From the NCBI RefSeq assembly GCF_018555455.1, contig NZ_JAFEJU010000004.1, forward strand, positions 186,001 through 250,000: 64,000 bases of DNA, given 5' to 3'. The position numbers and the translations under genes are program-made. This document shows, piece by piece, positions 8,267-16,147 of the stretch. Under the pieces are notes generated by a model. It was not told the origin of the DNA. It did not search any database and was given only the letters and a program-made list of their open reading frames with translations. The DNA comes from Bifidobacterium colobi. Lineage in GTDB: Bacteria; Actinomycetota; Actinomycetes; Actinomycetales; Bifidobacteriaceae. The first letter of the stretch is position 1. Each line of letters opens with the position of its first letter.

Positions 8267-9115
8267 ATGCCCACTACCGTTCTGCAACTCGACAACGTTG
8301 AATTCCGCCGCAATCGCCGCGTGATCATCACCGACGTGAACCTGACCGTCAAGGCGGGGGAGCGGTGGGTGCTGTTCGGACCGAACGGCATCGGCAAATC
8401 AACGGCGGTGGGCATGCTCGCCACCCGCACCTTCCCCTCAGAAGGGCGTGTATTCATCCTCGGTCATCAGCTCGGCAAATACGATGTATTCAAGCTGCGC
8501 ACACGCATCGGTCTCGCCTCGGCTGATTTAGGCCGCCAATTCCCTGATTTCGAAGATCCACTGGACGCTGTGGTCACCGGTCTTTCCGCGGTGACCGGCC
8601 GCTGGCAGGACACCTATACCGAGGATGAATATGCTCGTGCACGTCAGCTGCTCCATGACTTCCGCGTGGGCTACTTGGAAGGCAAGCAGATGTGGCGTTT
8701 GTCCGAAGGCGAGCGCACGCGTGTACTCATTGCCCGCGCGCTGATGGGTGACCCGGAACTGCTGATTATGGATGAGCCGACTACGGGCCTTGATTTGGGT
8801 GGCCGCGAACAGGTGATGCGCACGTTGAGCCGTATCGGCGAGGAGAGTTCCAATCGTGCGGTGGTACTCGTGACCCACCGTTTGGAGGAGATTCCGGCAG
8901 GCTTCGACCATATCGCCATCATGGGTCGCAAGCCGATTCCGGCCGAGGATGCCACGAGCGATGGCATCGATGCAATGGGCAACCCCGGTGCCGGCACTAT
9001 TATCTACTCCGGTCCACTTGAGGAAGGCCTGACCGACGAGCGTCTTTCCGACCTGTTCGGCATGCCCATCGAAGTCGAACACAGTCACGGCCGCTGGTCC
9101 GCCTACGCAGTGTGA
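8267..9115 (+). CDS. Orphan ABC transporter ATP-binding protein
   Basis: The 282-residue product is a single ABC ATPase: Walker A GPNGIGKST (38-46), signature LSEGERTRV around 145, Walker B LLIMDEPTTGLD, and H-loop in VLVTHRLEE. Homology begins at MPTTVLQLDNVEF, so the ATG at 8267 is preferred to an upstream in-frame codon at 8183 that lies in repeat DNA. No permease gene is adjacent, so it may work with a permease encoded elsewhere or as a soluble ABC protein, similar to the YlmA-like single-ATPase group. The transported substrate cannot be inferred. Confidence 0.85.
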   Translation: MPTTVLQLDNVEFRRNRRVIITDVNLTVKAGERWVLFGPNGIGKSTAVGMLATRTFPSEGRVFILGHQLGKYDVFKLRTRIGLASADLGRQFPDFEDPLDAVVTGLSAVTGRWQDTYTEDEYARARQLLHDFRVGYLEGKQMWRLSEGERTRVLIARALMGDPELLIMDEPTTGLDLGGREQVMRTLSRIGEESSNRAVVLVTHRLEEIPAGFDHIAIMGRKPIPAEDATSDGIDAMGNPGAGTIIYSGPLEEGLTDERLSDLFGMPIEVEHSHGRWSAYAV

Positions 9116-9166
9116 TTCATGCGATATGGAGCAGCGGGACTATGTTTGCTCAGTTATCTTCTGCGG

Positions 9167-9201
9167 TATAGAATCGTATTTTAGTAAGTTACGATTCTAT
9201 A
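9167..9201. promoter_or_regulatory. Perfect 12-bp inverted repeat upstream of ATPase gene
   Basis: TATAGAATCGTA (9167-9178) is repeated as its exact complement at 9190-9201 with an 11-nt spacer, ending 18 nt before the ATG of the next gene. It is AT-rich and could be a dimeric regulator's operator or a small hairpin in the leader. Confidence 0.6.
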
Positions 9202-9219
9202 AATCGGAAGTAGGTCCTT

Positions 9220-10647
9220 ATGTTCGTGGGCAGGGATAGAGAACTCGCAACTCTGGAACGGCGTTGGAACTCTTCGCAATTCGAATGTGTGATTGTGTAT
9301 GGAAGGCGACGGGTAGGCAAAACCACGCTTATCAATCACTTCTTGAAGGGGAGGCCGGCAATCTTCTTCCCGGCTATAGAATCCAATATGGATGGCAATC
9401 TAAAAACGCTGAGCAACAGTATTGCCATGTATCGCAGCATGGTTGATAACGCTGGGACTGTGACAGATGATTTCGGCGATACGGTGGCTTCTGCACCCGT
9501 GTATCAAGATTTCGAGTCAGCGTTGGAGTCGATTTTCCAGCTTGCGCGAAGCAGACGTTTAGTATTTGTCATCGACGAATACCCTTATCTTGCAAAAGCC
9601 GACCGATCCATTAGCTCTGTGCTGCAGCATGCCATCGACAGGCATAAGGATGATAGCAAGCTCATGATTATCCTGTGCGGCTCATCGATGTCGTTTATGG
9701 AACGTCAGGTACTTGGCTATACGAGCCCGCTCTATGGTCGTCGAACCGCGCAGATCAAGGTGGAGCCATTCGGTTATACCGATGTGCGAAAGTTCCTGCC
9801 TCGATATACGCCCGAAGATGCGGCAATCGCCTATGGATTGACTGATGGCATACCGCAGTATCTTCGTCAAATTGATGACACCATGAGCGTTCGCGATAAC
9901 GTCCGCTGGAACATCATTGATCCCGATTGCTATCTGTTTGAGGAACCTGGCAACCTGCTGAAACAGGAACTCCGATCTCCCGCCGAGTACAACTCCATAA
10001 TCCAAGCCATTGCATCCGGCGCGTCGCGGTTGAATACCATTGCAACATCATGCCACATGGAAACGTCGTCTTGCTCCACATATTTACGCAATCTCATTGA
10101 TCTTGGGATTGTACATAAGGAAACGCCATTTGGAGAAGATTCGCCGCGCAAGACGATTTACCGTATAGAGGACTCCTTCTTCCGATTCTGGTATCGCTTC
10201 GTACCCGCGAATATGCCGCTTATACGATCCGGCAACGGTGATATTGCCGTCGAGCGCATCATGCAGTCGATGAATGATTTCATGGGAATGGTATTCGAAG
10301 ACATGTGCATTCAATGGTTGTGGGCGAATAATGCCTCCGGCAAGTTGCCGTTCTTGCTGCTTGATGCTGGACGTTGGTGGGGCGCTGACCCGAAGACCCA
10401 CAGTCAGGAAGAAATAGACATTGTGGCCACAGGCGATGAACCGAAGTCAATGTTGTTTTGCGAATGCAAGTGGAGAAGCGTTCCATCAAGCCTGCGTCAG
10501 CTCGAAACCTTACGCTACCGATCTAACCTCTTGCATGCTGAGCATTGCCATTTCATGCTGTTCTCTAAAACAGGATTTGATGACCATGTCATCGCGCGCG
10601 CGAAGTTGGACGATGAGGTGACCCTTATCGATTTCGCTGATATGTGA
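9220..10647 (+). CDS. AAA ATPase with DUF234-type C-terminus
   Basis: The 475-residue protein belongs to the 'archaeal ATPase' P-loop group: MFVGRDRELATLERRW, Walker A GRRRVGKTT (28-36) and Walker B LVFVIDEYPYL near 110. A winged-helix-like middle region follows, then a DUF234-type C-terminus with DIVATGD and CECKW near residue 410, which resembles a restriction-endonuclease-like core (D...ExK). Such ATPases occur singly in bacteria and archaea; their role is unsettled, with suggestions of a mobile or defence-related origin. Codon use is visibly more AT-rich than in neighbouring genes, which suggests acquisition by transfer. A 12-bp inverted repeat sits just upstream. Confidence 0.85.
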   Translation: MFVGRDRELATLERRWNSSQFECVIVYGRRRVGKTTLINHFLKGRPAIFFPAIESNMDGNLKTLSNSIAMYRSMVDNAGTVTDDFGDTVASAPVYQDFESALESIFQLARSRRLVFVIDEYPYLAKADRSISSVLQHAIDRHKDDSKLMIILCGSSMSFMERQVLGYTSPLYGRRTAQIKVEPFGYTDVRKFLPRYTPEDAAIAYGLTDGIPQYLRQIDDTMSVRDNVRWNIIDPDCYLFEEPGNLLKQELRSPAEYNSIIQAIASGASRLNTIATSCHMETSSCSTYLRNLIDLGIVHKETPFGEDSPRKTIYRIEDSFFRFWYRFVPANMPLIRSGNGDIAVERIMQSMNDFMGMVFEDMCIQWLWANNASGKLPFLLLDAGRWWGADPKTHSQEEIDIVATGDEPKSMLFCECKWRSVPSSLRQLETLRYRSNLLHAEHCHFMLFSKTGFDDHVIARAKLDDEVTLIDFADM

Positions 10648-10726
10648 CGGCGAATGGGAATCATCGACTGCTATATTCATCGGTGTGAATGCAGTCGGTT
10701 AGGATATGAGGTGAGGGGAAAGACAT

Positions 10727-11569
10727 ATGACCACAAGCAAACTTGTTTTCATTGATATCGACGGCACGCTGGCGGACGAGAACCATGTAGTGCCCGAATC
10801 CGCGCAGGCAGCATGCCATGAGGCGCAGCGCAACGGACACAAGCTGTTCATCTGCACCGGTCGCTCTATGCCGAAAATCGAACGCAGCATTCTGGACCTG
10901 GGATTTGACGGCGTGGTGTCCGTAGCCGGTGCGCAAGCGAACGTTGGCGATACCATCCTGTTCCAGCACTTGGTACCGGCCGCGGCAGTGGATGCGGCGA
11001 TGGAATACTTCAAGCTGCACCACATTGAAAGCTACCAATGGCAGGGGGCGGATGGCATGTATATTTCCGAAGGATACCGCCGCCATTTGGAGTCCAAAGG
11101 CAAAGCATTCAACCGCGGTGAGTTTGCGAAGTTCTGGCATCGTATCGACGAGGTGGAAGTGCCGTTCGGCTCCACGCTGGGCGAGACCATCAAAGTCAGC
11201 AAAGGCTCGTACTTCACCGGCCCGAACCCGGATGTGACGTTTGAGCAGACCAAGCGTGATCTGTCGCCCTGGTTCGAAACTGTGCACGGCTCATACGACA
11301 AGATCTCTCCGAACAATGGCGAGCTGCTGATCAACGGTATCGATAAGGGTACTGCCGTGCGCAATGTGGCCGACGCGCTTGGCTACACCATTGCCGACAC
11401 GATTGCCATCGGTGATTCGGACAACGACACCGCCATGCTGAAGGCCGCAGGCACGTCCGTGGCAATGGGCAACGCGATTCACGGCATCGAACAGTTCTGC
11501 AATCTGCAAACCACCGATATCCATGACAACGGTCTCGCCAACGCCTTCCGCGCCCTCGGACTGGTGTGA
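10727..11569 (+). CDS. HAD-superfamily phosphatase, Cof type
   Basis: The 280-residue protein carries the Cof-type HAD motifs: motif I FIDIDGTLADENH with D10 (nucleophile) and D12, the type IIB cap in the middle, the conserved Lys near NGIDKG and motif IV GDSDNDTAML near residue 227. These enzymes dephosphorylate sugar phosphates, flavin mononucleotide or other small phosphates in the cytoplasm; the individual substrate cannot be predicted. The ATG follows GAGGGGAAAG. It appears to be a single-gene unit between the ATPase gene and the three-gene cassette. Confidence 0.9.
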   Translation: MTTSKLVFIDIDGTLADENHVVPESAQAACHEAQRNGHKLFICTGRSMPKIERSILDLGFDGVVSVAGAQANVGDTILFQHLVPAAAVDAAMEYFKLHHIESYQWQGADGMYISEGYRRHLESKGKAFNRGEFAKFWHRIDEVEVPFGSTLGETIKVSKGSYFTGPNPDVTFEQTKRDLSPWFETVHGSYDKISPNNGELLINGIDKGTAVRNVADALGYTIADTIAIGDSDNDTAMLKAAGTSVAMGNAIHGIEQFCNLQTTDIHDNGLANAFRALGLV

Positions 11570-11676
11570 CAGGGAAAATTTTTACCGCGATGAAAAATCT
11601 GGCATACCATCTATAGCAAGGGATTACGTAGACGGCAACTCTACCGTAAGGTCTTGCGGCGTGGAAGGAGCATACA

Positions 11677-13272
11677 ATGGTCGCAAAGGCTGACAACGAC
11701 GTCACGCACACGAATCATGAATCGAAGCATGAGAAGGAACGCCGCATTATGCAGAAGGCTTTGGAAGGAGCCGCTGCGGAGACGGTGCAACGCTTTGGTG
11801 CCGCTGCCAAAGAGCATCTTGTGGCATACGCTGGCAAGGATTATGAAGCAGGTGCCGCTGACGGCAAACCGGTGCCGCATAATAGTCTGAAAGCCAACGC
11901 TGATTTGGCGGACAGGCAAGGAGTGAAGCAGCTAGCTGGTTTTAGCGCGGAAGTCGAGTCATCCGCCCGGAGGAATGCCGACCGCATTATCAATGGCGAA
12001 TCGGAACGTTTCAAGCGCTACGACGCAGTGAAGGGCAAGGCCAACGATCCGATTGTCGACATCGTTGAGATCGATGCTTCCGGGAACATTCTGGCTGGTT
12101 CCGAGTCCCAGATGAAATTCGTGGGTAGCGATCCCAAAGCTCTACTGAAGGCTTTGAAAAGCAAAGAGTACGCAAAGTATCGCGACAGCGGTGTCATCAT
12201 GGATATTCCAGATGATTACTACGACGTGCTGATGGGCTCTGGACCCGATGGCATTGACGCCCAGATTCACAGCATGCAACGCAAACTGGATTCGGGACAG
12301 CTCACGGAAGCATCCTCTGAACGCGTTCAGCAAGAGATTGATAAGCTCCAAACCATTAAGAAGAGCCTGCGCAAAAGCGGACTCACCAAACACGAAGCCG
12401 AGCAGGCGGTTATGCACCCGAAGTTCACGGTGGCGAAGGACGTGGCCAAATTGGCGCATCGTTCCGGTATGGCACAAGCGAAAACCGGTGCGTTGATTGG
12501 TGGCGGAACCTCGCTGGTTCGTAATCTGGTCGGATGCATCAATGGCACTATTGAGCCGCAAGAGGCAGCGAAACGCGTGGGAGCGGATACCGCGACAGCC
12601 GCGGCATTCAGCTATGTCACGGCATTTTCAGGCACCGCCATCAAAGGCGCGATGCAGAATGCGTCGAACGGATACATACGAAGTCTATCCAAGACCAATG
12701 TTGCGGCGACGCTGGTCTCCACCACCGTTGATGTGTCGAAAGCTATTGCCGGGTATTGCCGTGGCGAGTTGACGGCAGCGCAATGCATCGAACACATGGG
12801 GCAGCAGGGGCTTGGAGAAATAGGTGCGGTAATGGGTACAGCCGTAGCAACGTCCGCTGTCAGCGCCGCTGGAATCACTGGAGCCGCAGCGATTGCCGCT
12901 GGCATGCTGGGCAGTACGCTTGGCTATACCGCTGCCATCGCCGTATATGAAGAGCTTGCAACGGCATTGCGCGAATATGATATGGCGAAAGAGGAACGTA
13001 TTCGTGTGGAGCAGGAGTGTGCCGAAGCCGTTGAACTTATCCGCCAGTATCGTAAAGACTTCAATACTGCGGTCGATACGTATCTGGCCGATCAGATGGA
13101 AACCTTCAATGCAGGCTTTGATGCCATGGATGCGGCGATAATCGCGAACGATATCAACGGGTATCTGGCCGGTAATACGGTGGTGCAGGAGGCTTTGGGA
13201 TATCAACCGCGATTCCATACCCAGCAGGAGTTCGATGACCTGATGAACTCCGATGGCAACTTCGTTCTGTAG
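11677..13272 (+). CDS. Unrecognised protein with hydrophobic core, cassette gene 1
   Basis: I do not recognise a named family in this 531-residue protein. Residues 1-250 are charged and predicted helical, with coiled-coil-like stretches (IHSMQRKLDSGQL, QQEIDKLQTIKK). Residues about 285-310 (AKTGALIGGGTSLVRNLVG) and 390-440 (GTAVATSAVSAAGITGAAAIAAG) are Gly/Ala-rich and hydrophobic, suggesting membrane insertion or a glycine-zipper helix. The end is charged. The ATG follows AAGGAG. It is the first gene of a tight cassette with a TerB-like and a second glycine-zipper protein (gaps 23 and 25 bp), pointing to a shared complex, possibly a membrane-associated stress or defence assembly. That role is inference. 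Confidence 0.7.
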   Translation: MVAKADNDVTHTNHESKHEKERRIMQKALEGAAAETVQRFGAAAKEHLVAYAGKDYEAGAADGKPVPHNSLKANADLADRQGVKQLAGFSAEVESSARRNADRIINGESERFKRYDAVKGKANDPIVDIVEIDASGNILAGSESQMKFVGSDPKALLKALKSKEYAKYRDSGVIMDIPDDYYDVLMGSGPDGIDAQIHSMQRKLDSGQLTEASSERVQQEIDKLQTIKKSLRKSGLTKHEAEQAVMHPKFTVAKDVAKLAHRSGMAQAKTGALIGGGTSLVRNLVGCINGTIEPQEAAKRVGADTATAAAFSYVTAFSGTAIKGAMQNASNGYIRSLSKTNVAATLVSTTVDVSKAIAGYCRGELTAAQCIEHMGQQGLGEIGAVMGTAVATSAVSAAGITGAAAIAAGMLGSTLGYTAAIAVYEELATALREYDMAKEERIRVEQECAEAVELIRQYRKDFNTAVDTYLADQMETFNAGFDAMDAAIIANDINGYLAGNTVVQEALGYQPRFHTQQEFDDLMNSDGNFVL

Positions 13273-13295
13273 CTCTATAGAAAGGCAGGGATGCA

Positions 13296-14198
13296 ATGAC
13301 CTACATTCAGCGTAAGGCTGCTTTGCAAGCATTCTATTATCTGATGGCCGTGGATGGTGCCGTGAAAGCCGAAGAAATGGAACGGTTCAACGGCATCGGC
13401 AAGGAATTAGACAACGATCATTTCCATGAATACGCCGACCGATTGGTGCATTCCTGTGATGATTACTTATCACAGTATGCCGGTAAGGACGATGACCGAT
13501 ATGACGTGATCGTTGAAGGGGTCGATAAGGCTCTGTCGAAACATGCTGATTCCGTAGATGGCGTGGCATCCCGCCTGCTGTTGTGGAACATGCTTGCAGT
13601 GGCGTATGCGGATGGAGACTTCGATCAGGCTGAGCGAAAACTGATCCGACATATTGCGAGAACGGTTATCAAGGAACGTTCCATCTATCCTGAGATGGAA
13701 CACCTGATGAGAGCCGCTCAGTCGGTACGGGAGGAACTGGCATGGATCACGTCATCGAATCGCCCGTATGCTGAAGTGCAGCCTGTGGTAGAGACTCTTC
13801 GCGAACGGGAAGAGGCAATCCAACTGGCGGCGACTCAGCTGGTGGCGGATGAAATGGTTCCTCAAGCGCCTGAGGCCATGACCGTGCAAAAGGATGTATT
13901 CGATATCGCCAAGGAGAATGTCGATAAGGCAGTGTCTCCAGTAGTTGGACAGGTGCAACAGGGTGTGCAGGAAGCCGCCGATACGGTGAAGCATGCCGTC
14001 GCCAATGTTCCTGGAGTGGCACAGGCTAGTGATGCTGTTAACTCCGCTGTGAAAACGGTTGGCGATGCGCTGAATCCGGTAGGAGATGAAGTGCGTAAAC
14101 AAGCTGATCAAGCAGCGAAGGAAGCACAAAAACAGGTCGGGAATGCAGCCAACGCGGTGAAAGGTTTCGTTGGCGGGTTATTCGGCGGCAAGCGGTAA
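13296..14198 (+). CDS. TerB-like domain protein, cassette gene 2
   Basis: The first ~150 of 300 residues resemble the TerB/DjlA-type helical domain: QAFYYLMAVDGAVKAEEMERF and later LLLWNMLAVAYADGDFDQAE, with acidic metal-binding-like D-G-x-x-x-x-E repeats (VDGAVKAEE and ADGDFDQAE). Residues 190-300 are an Ala/Val/Lys/Asp-rich amphipathic repeat (VDKAV, VQEAADTVKHAV, AQASDAVNSAVKTVGDAL) like apolipoprotein or LEA helices, ending in GGLFGGKR; they could lie on a membrane surface. TerB domains occur in tellurite and phage-resistance-associated membrane stress systems. The two neighbours are hydrophobic, so this may be their peripheral partner. Confidence 0.7.
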   Translation: MTYIQRKAALQAFYYLMAVDGAVKAEEMERFNGIGKELDNDHFHEYADRLVHSCDDYLSQYAGKDDDRYDVIVEGVDKALSKHADSVDGVASRLLLWNMLAVAYADGDFDQAERKLIRHIARTVIKERSIYPEMEHLMRAAQSVREELAWITSSNRPYAEVQPVVETLREREEAIQLAATQLVADEMVPQAPEAMTVQKDVFDIAKENVDKAVSPVVGQVQQGVQEAADTVKHAVANVPGVAQASDAVNSAVKTVGDALNPVGDEVRKQADQAAKEAQKQVGNAANAVKGFVGGLFGGKR

Positions 14199-14223
14199 AG
14201 CACGCAAAGAAGGAGAGAAAAAC

Positions 14224-15219
14224 ATGCCGGTTTTCATCGCACCATTATTCATGGGTCTTGCCGCTGTCGGCGGTATCGCCGGAGTCGGAATGGGTGCCAA
14301 GGGTGGTCTGGATCAGTTCAAAGCCGACCGTCTGAATGTCAACTCCAATAATCGCATCCAATGGGCTGCCAACCGTCTCGAACAGCTTCGCAAGCAGTGT
14401 TCGCAATCGCTCAATGCGCTCGGTAAAGAGAAGATCATTGTGCTGGATGGGAATATGAGGCGTTTCCTCAACGCGTTCGGCCAACTGAAGAACGTGGATT
14501 TCACCCCGTCGGAAGGCCTGGATGAACTGGAGAAGCTTCGTATCGATAAAGCCGCCTTTGAAGAGCTTGAATCCATGGGCAATATGGCGTCTTCTCTTAT
14601 GCAAGGCGGTATCACGGGGGTTGCGAGCGGGGCACTTACCGCATTTGGCGCCTATAGTGCGGCCACAACGTTCGCCACGGCATCCACTGGAACCGCCATT
14701 AGCGCATTGAGCGGTGCCGCAGCCTCCAATGCCACGCTGGCGTTCTTCGGTGGCGGTTCTTTGGCCGCCGGCGGAATGGGCATGGCCGGAGGAGCTGCCG
14801 TTCTGGGAGGATTGGTGGCAGGGCCGGCACTGCTGGTGATGGGGGCCATCGTCGGCGCCAAAGGCGGTAAGAACCTCGAAGAGGCGAAAACCCAGTCGGC
14901 CAAAACCGACCAATACTGCGAAGAAATGATGGCCGGAAGCGATCAGTGCGTTGCCATCCGTCGGCGCAGCTCCATGTTCTATGCGCTCTTGGCTTGGCTG
15001 GATGCGAAATTCCTGCCTCTGATTTACGAATTGGAACACATCATCGATACCGAGGGCGTTGATTATTCGCAATTTACGCTTGATAGCAAACATAGTGTAG
15101 CGGCGGCAGCTGCCACAGCTGCCTCTATAAAAGCGGTGTTGGATACACCGTTATTGTCTGAGAACGGGGCGCTCACCGCGCAGTCCGCAGCTCTTGTGCA
15201 ACAGGAACTCGGCGAGTGA
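14224..15219 (+). CDS. Glycine-zipper membrane protein, cassette gene 3
   Basis: This 331-residue protein starts at the ATG following AAGGAGAG at 14224; an upstream in-frame codon at 14170 lies inside the previous gene. The N-terminus (PLFMGLAAVGGIAGVGMG) is hydrophobic and Gly-rich. A charged helical region (45-130) is followed by a long Gly/Ala-rich hydrophobic block (about 133-225: GALTAFGAYSAATTFATAS, GGSLAAGGMGMAGGAAVLGG) typical of glycine-zipper pore or channel segments. The C-terminal third is helical. Family unknown to me. The stop codon overlaps the GTG of the following amidase gene by four bases, so the amidase may be cotranslated. Confidence 0.7.
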   Translation: MPVFIAPLFMGLAAVGGIAGVGMGAKGGLDQFKADRLNVNSNNRIQWAANRLEQLRKQCSQSLNALGKEKIIVLDGNMRRFLNAFGQLKNVDFTPSEGLDELEKLRIDKAAFEELESMGNMASSLMQGGITGVASGALTAFGAYSAATTFATASTGTAISALSGAAASNATLAFFGGGSLAAGGMGMAGGAAVLGGLVAGPALLVMGAIVGAKGGKNLEEAKTQSAKTDQYCEEMMAGSDQCVAIRRRSSMFYALLAWLDAKFLPLIYELEHIIDTEGVDYSQFTLDSKHSVAAAAATAASIKAVLDTPLLSENGALTAQSAALVQQELGE

Positions 15220-16058
15220 CTGGCGGACGTATGAGGAACGATGGATGCACCAGGTTGCCCGTAGCCGTGGCACAGTTCACTGTGGCGCGGAAGCCGGAAC
15301 GTAATCTCGAAATCATTGACGGATTCGCTGGTGAGGCAGCCGCCCAAGGCGCACGATTGCTGGTGCTTCCCGAAGGACTGATCGCACGCGATGGCGATGA
15401 TGATGCGTTCGCTGCAGCGCACGCACAGCCCATGGATGGGTCGTTCGTTTCTGGACTCATAACCATCAGCACCAAACACAACATCGCGTTGATGGGCACG
15501 GTTCATATCGCTCCAGCCGAAGGCTCGGCAGACGCCCGCGTATCCAATGTGTTCCTGACGATTCGTGACGGTGAAATCGTGGCAGCATACCGGAAACTGC
15601 ACTTGTATGATGCGTTCTCGGCTAAGGAATCCGCAGTGGTCAAACCTGGTGAGACATTGCCGCCCATCATCGATATCGATGGGTGGCGCGTCGGTGTCAT
15701 GACCTGCTATGACGTGCGCTTCCCTGAAATCGCGCGTTCCCTAGCCGTTCGAGGAGCGGATGCAATCGTGGTCGCGGCCGCATGGGGGCGAGGCCCGCTC
15801 AAGGAATATCACTGGAAGCTGATGACTGCCGCACGGGCGGTGGAAAACACCTGCTATGTGCTGGCTTGCAGCGAGGTAAGCAGCCGCAACATTGGCTGCA
15901 GTCGCATCATCAGCCCACTTGGCGAAGTACTCGCCGAAGCTGACGACAGTACCGCGGAGCTGATTGCCGCCAACCTTGACCGCAACGCTCTCGAGTCAGT
16001 GCGGCGAACGCTGCCCGTGCTGCACAATCGTCGTTTCGCGGATCCTCAGTTGCAGTGA
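15216..16058 (+). CDS. Nitrilase-superfamily carbon-nitrogen hydrolase
   Basis: The 280-residue product has the Glu-Lys-Cys triad of the nitrilase/omega-amidase superfamily: E53 in LVLPEGL, K127 in YRKLHLYD and C164 in VMTCYDVRFPE. Members hydrolyse amides such as omega-amides of keto acids or deaminated glutathione in the cytoplasm; the branch with GxxTCYDxRFPE resembles the Nit1/omega-amidase-like group, but substrate is uncertain. The GTG at 15216 overlaps the previous stop codon by four bases (GTGA), whereas an ATG at 15231 is an alternative start; homology begins around LPVAVAQF, compatible with both. Confidence 0.9.
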   Translation: MTGGRMRNDGCTRLPVAVAQFTVARKPERNLEIIDGFAGEAAAQGARLLVLPEGLIARDGDDDAFAAAHAQPMDGSFVSGLITISTKHNIALMGTVHIAPAEGSADARVSNVFLTIRDGEIVAAYRKLHLYDAFSAKESAVVKPGETLPPIIDIDGWRVGVMTCYDVRFPEIARSLAVRGADAIVVAAAWGRGPLKEYHWKLMTAARAVENTCYVLACSEVSSRNIGCSRIISPLGEVLAEADDSTAELIAANLDRNALESVRRTLPVLHNRRFADPQLQ

Positions 16059-16066
16059 CGGTTACG

Positions 16067-16118
16067 TTCTAGGTACTGATTCTAGGTACTGGTTCTAGGT
16101 ACTGGTTCTAGGTACTGG
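16067..16118. repeat. Four tandem 13-bp repeats TTCTAGGTACTGG
   Basis: Four exact-length head-to-tail units (16067-16079, 16080-16092, 16093-16105, 16106-16118) differ only by one terminal base in the first. Each contains CTAG, a word usually depleted in bacterial genomes. They occupy the 89-bp gap between the amidase stop and the convergent SWIM-protein stop. Confidence 0.85.
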
Positions 16119-16147
16119 CCGTATGATCTATTCGTCAACTCCACGGA

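Noticed and set aside
9220..10647. Transposase or integrase in the AT-rich region
   Set aside because: The protein has P-loop ATPase motifs and no DDE or tyrosine-recombinase signature; no terminal repeats bound the gene beyond the 12-bp palindrome.
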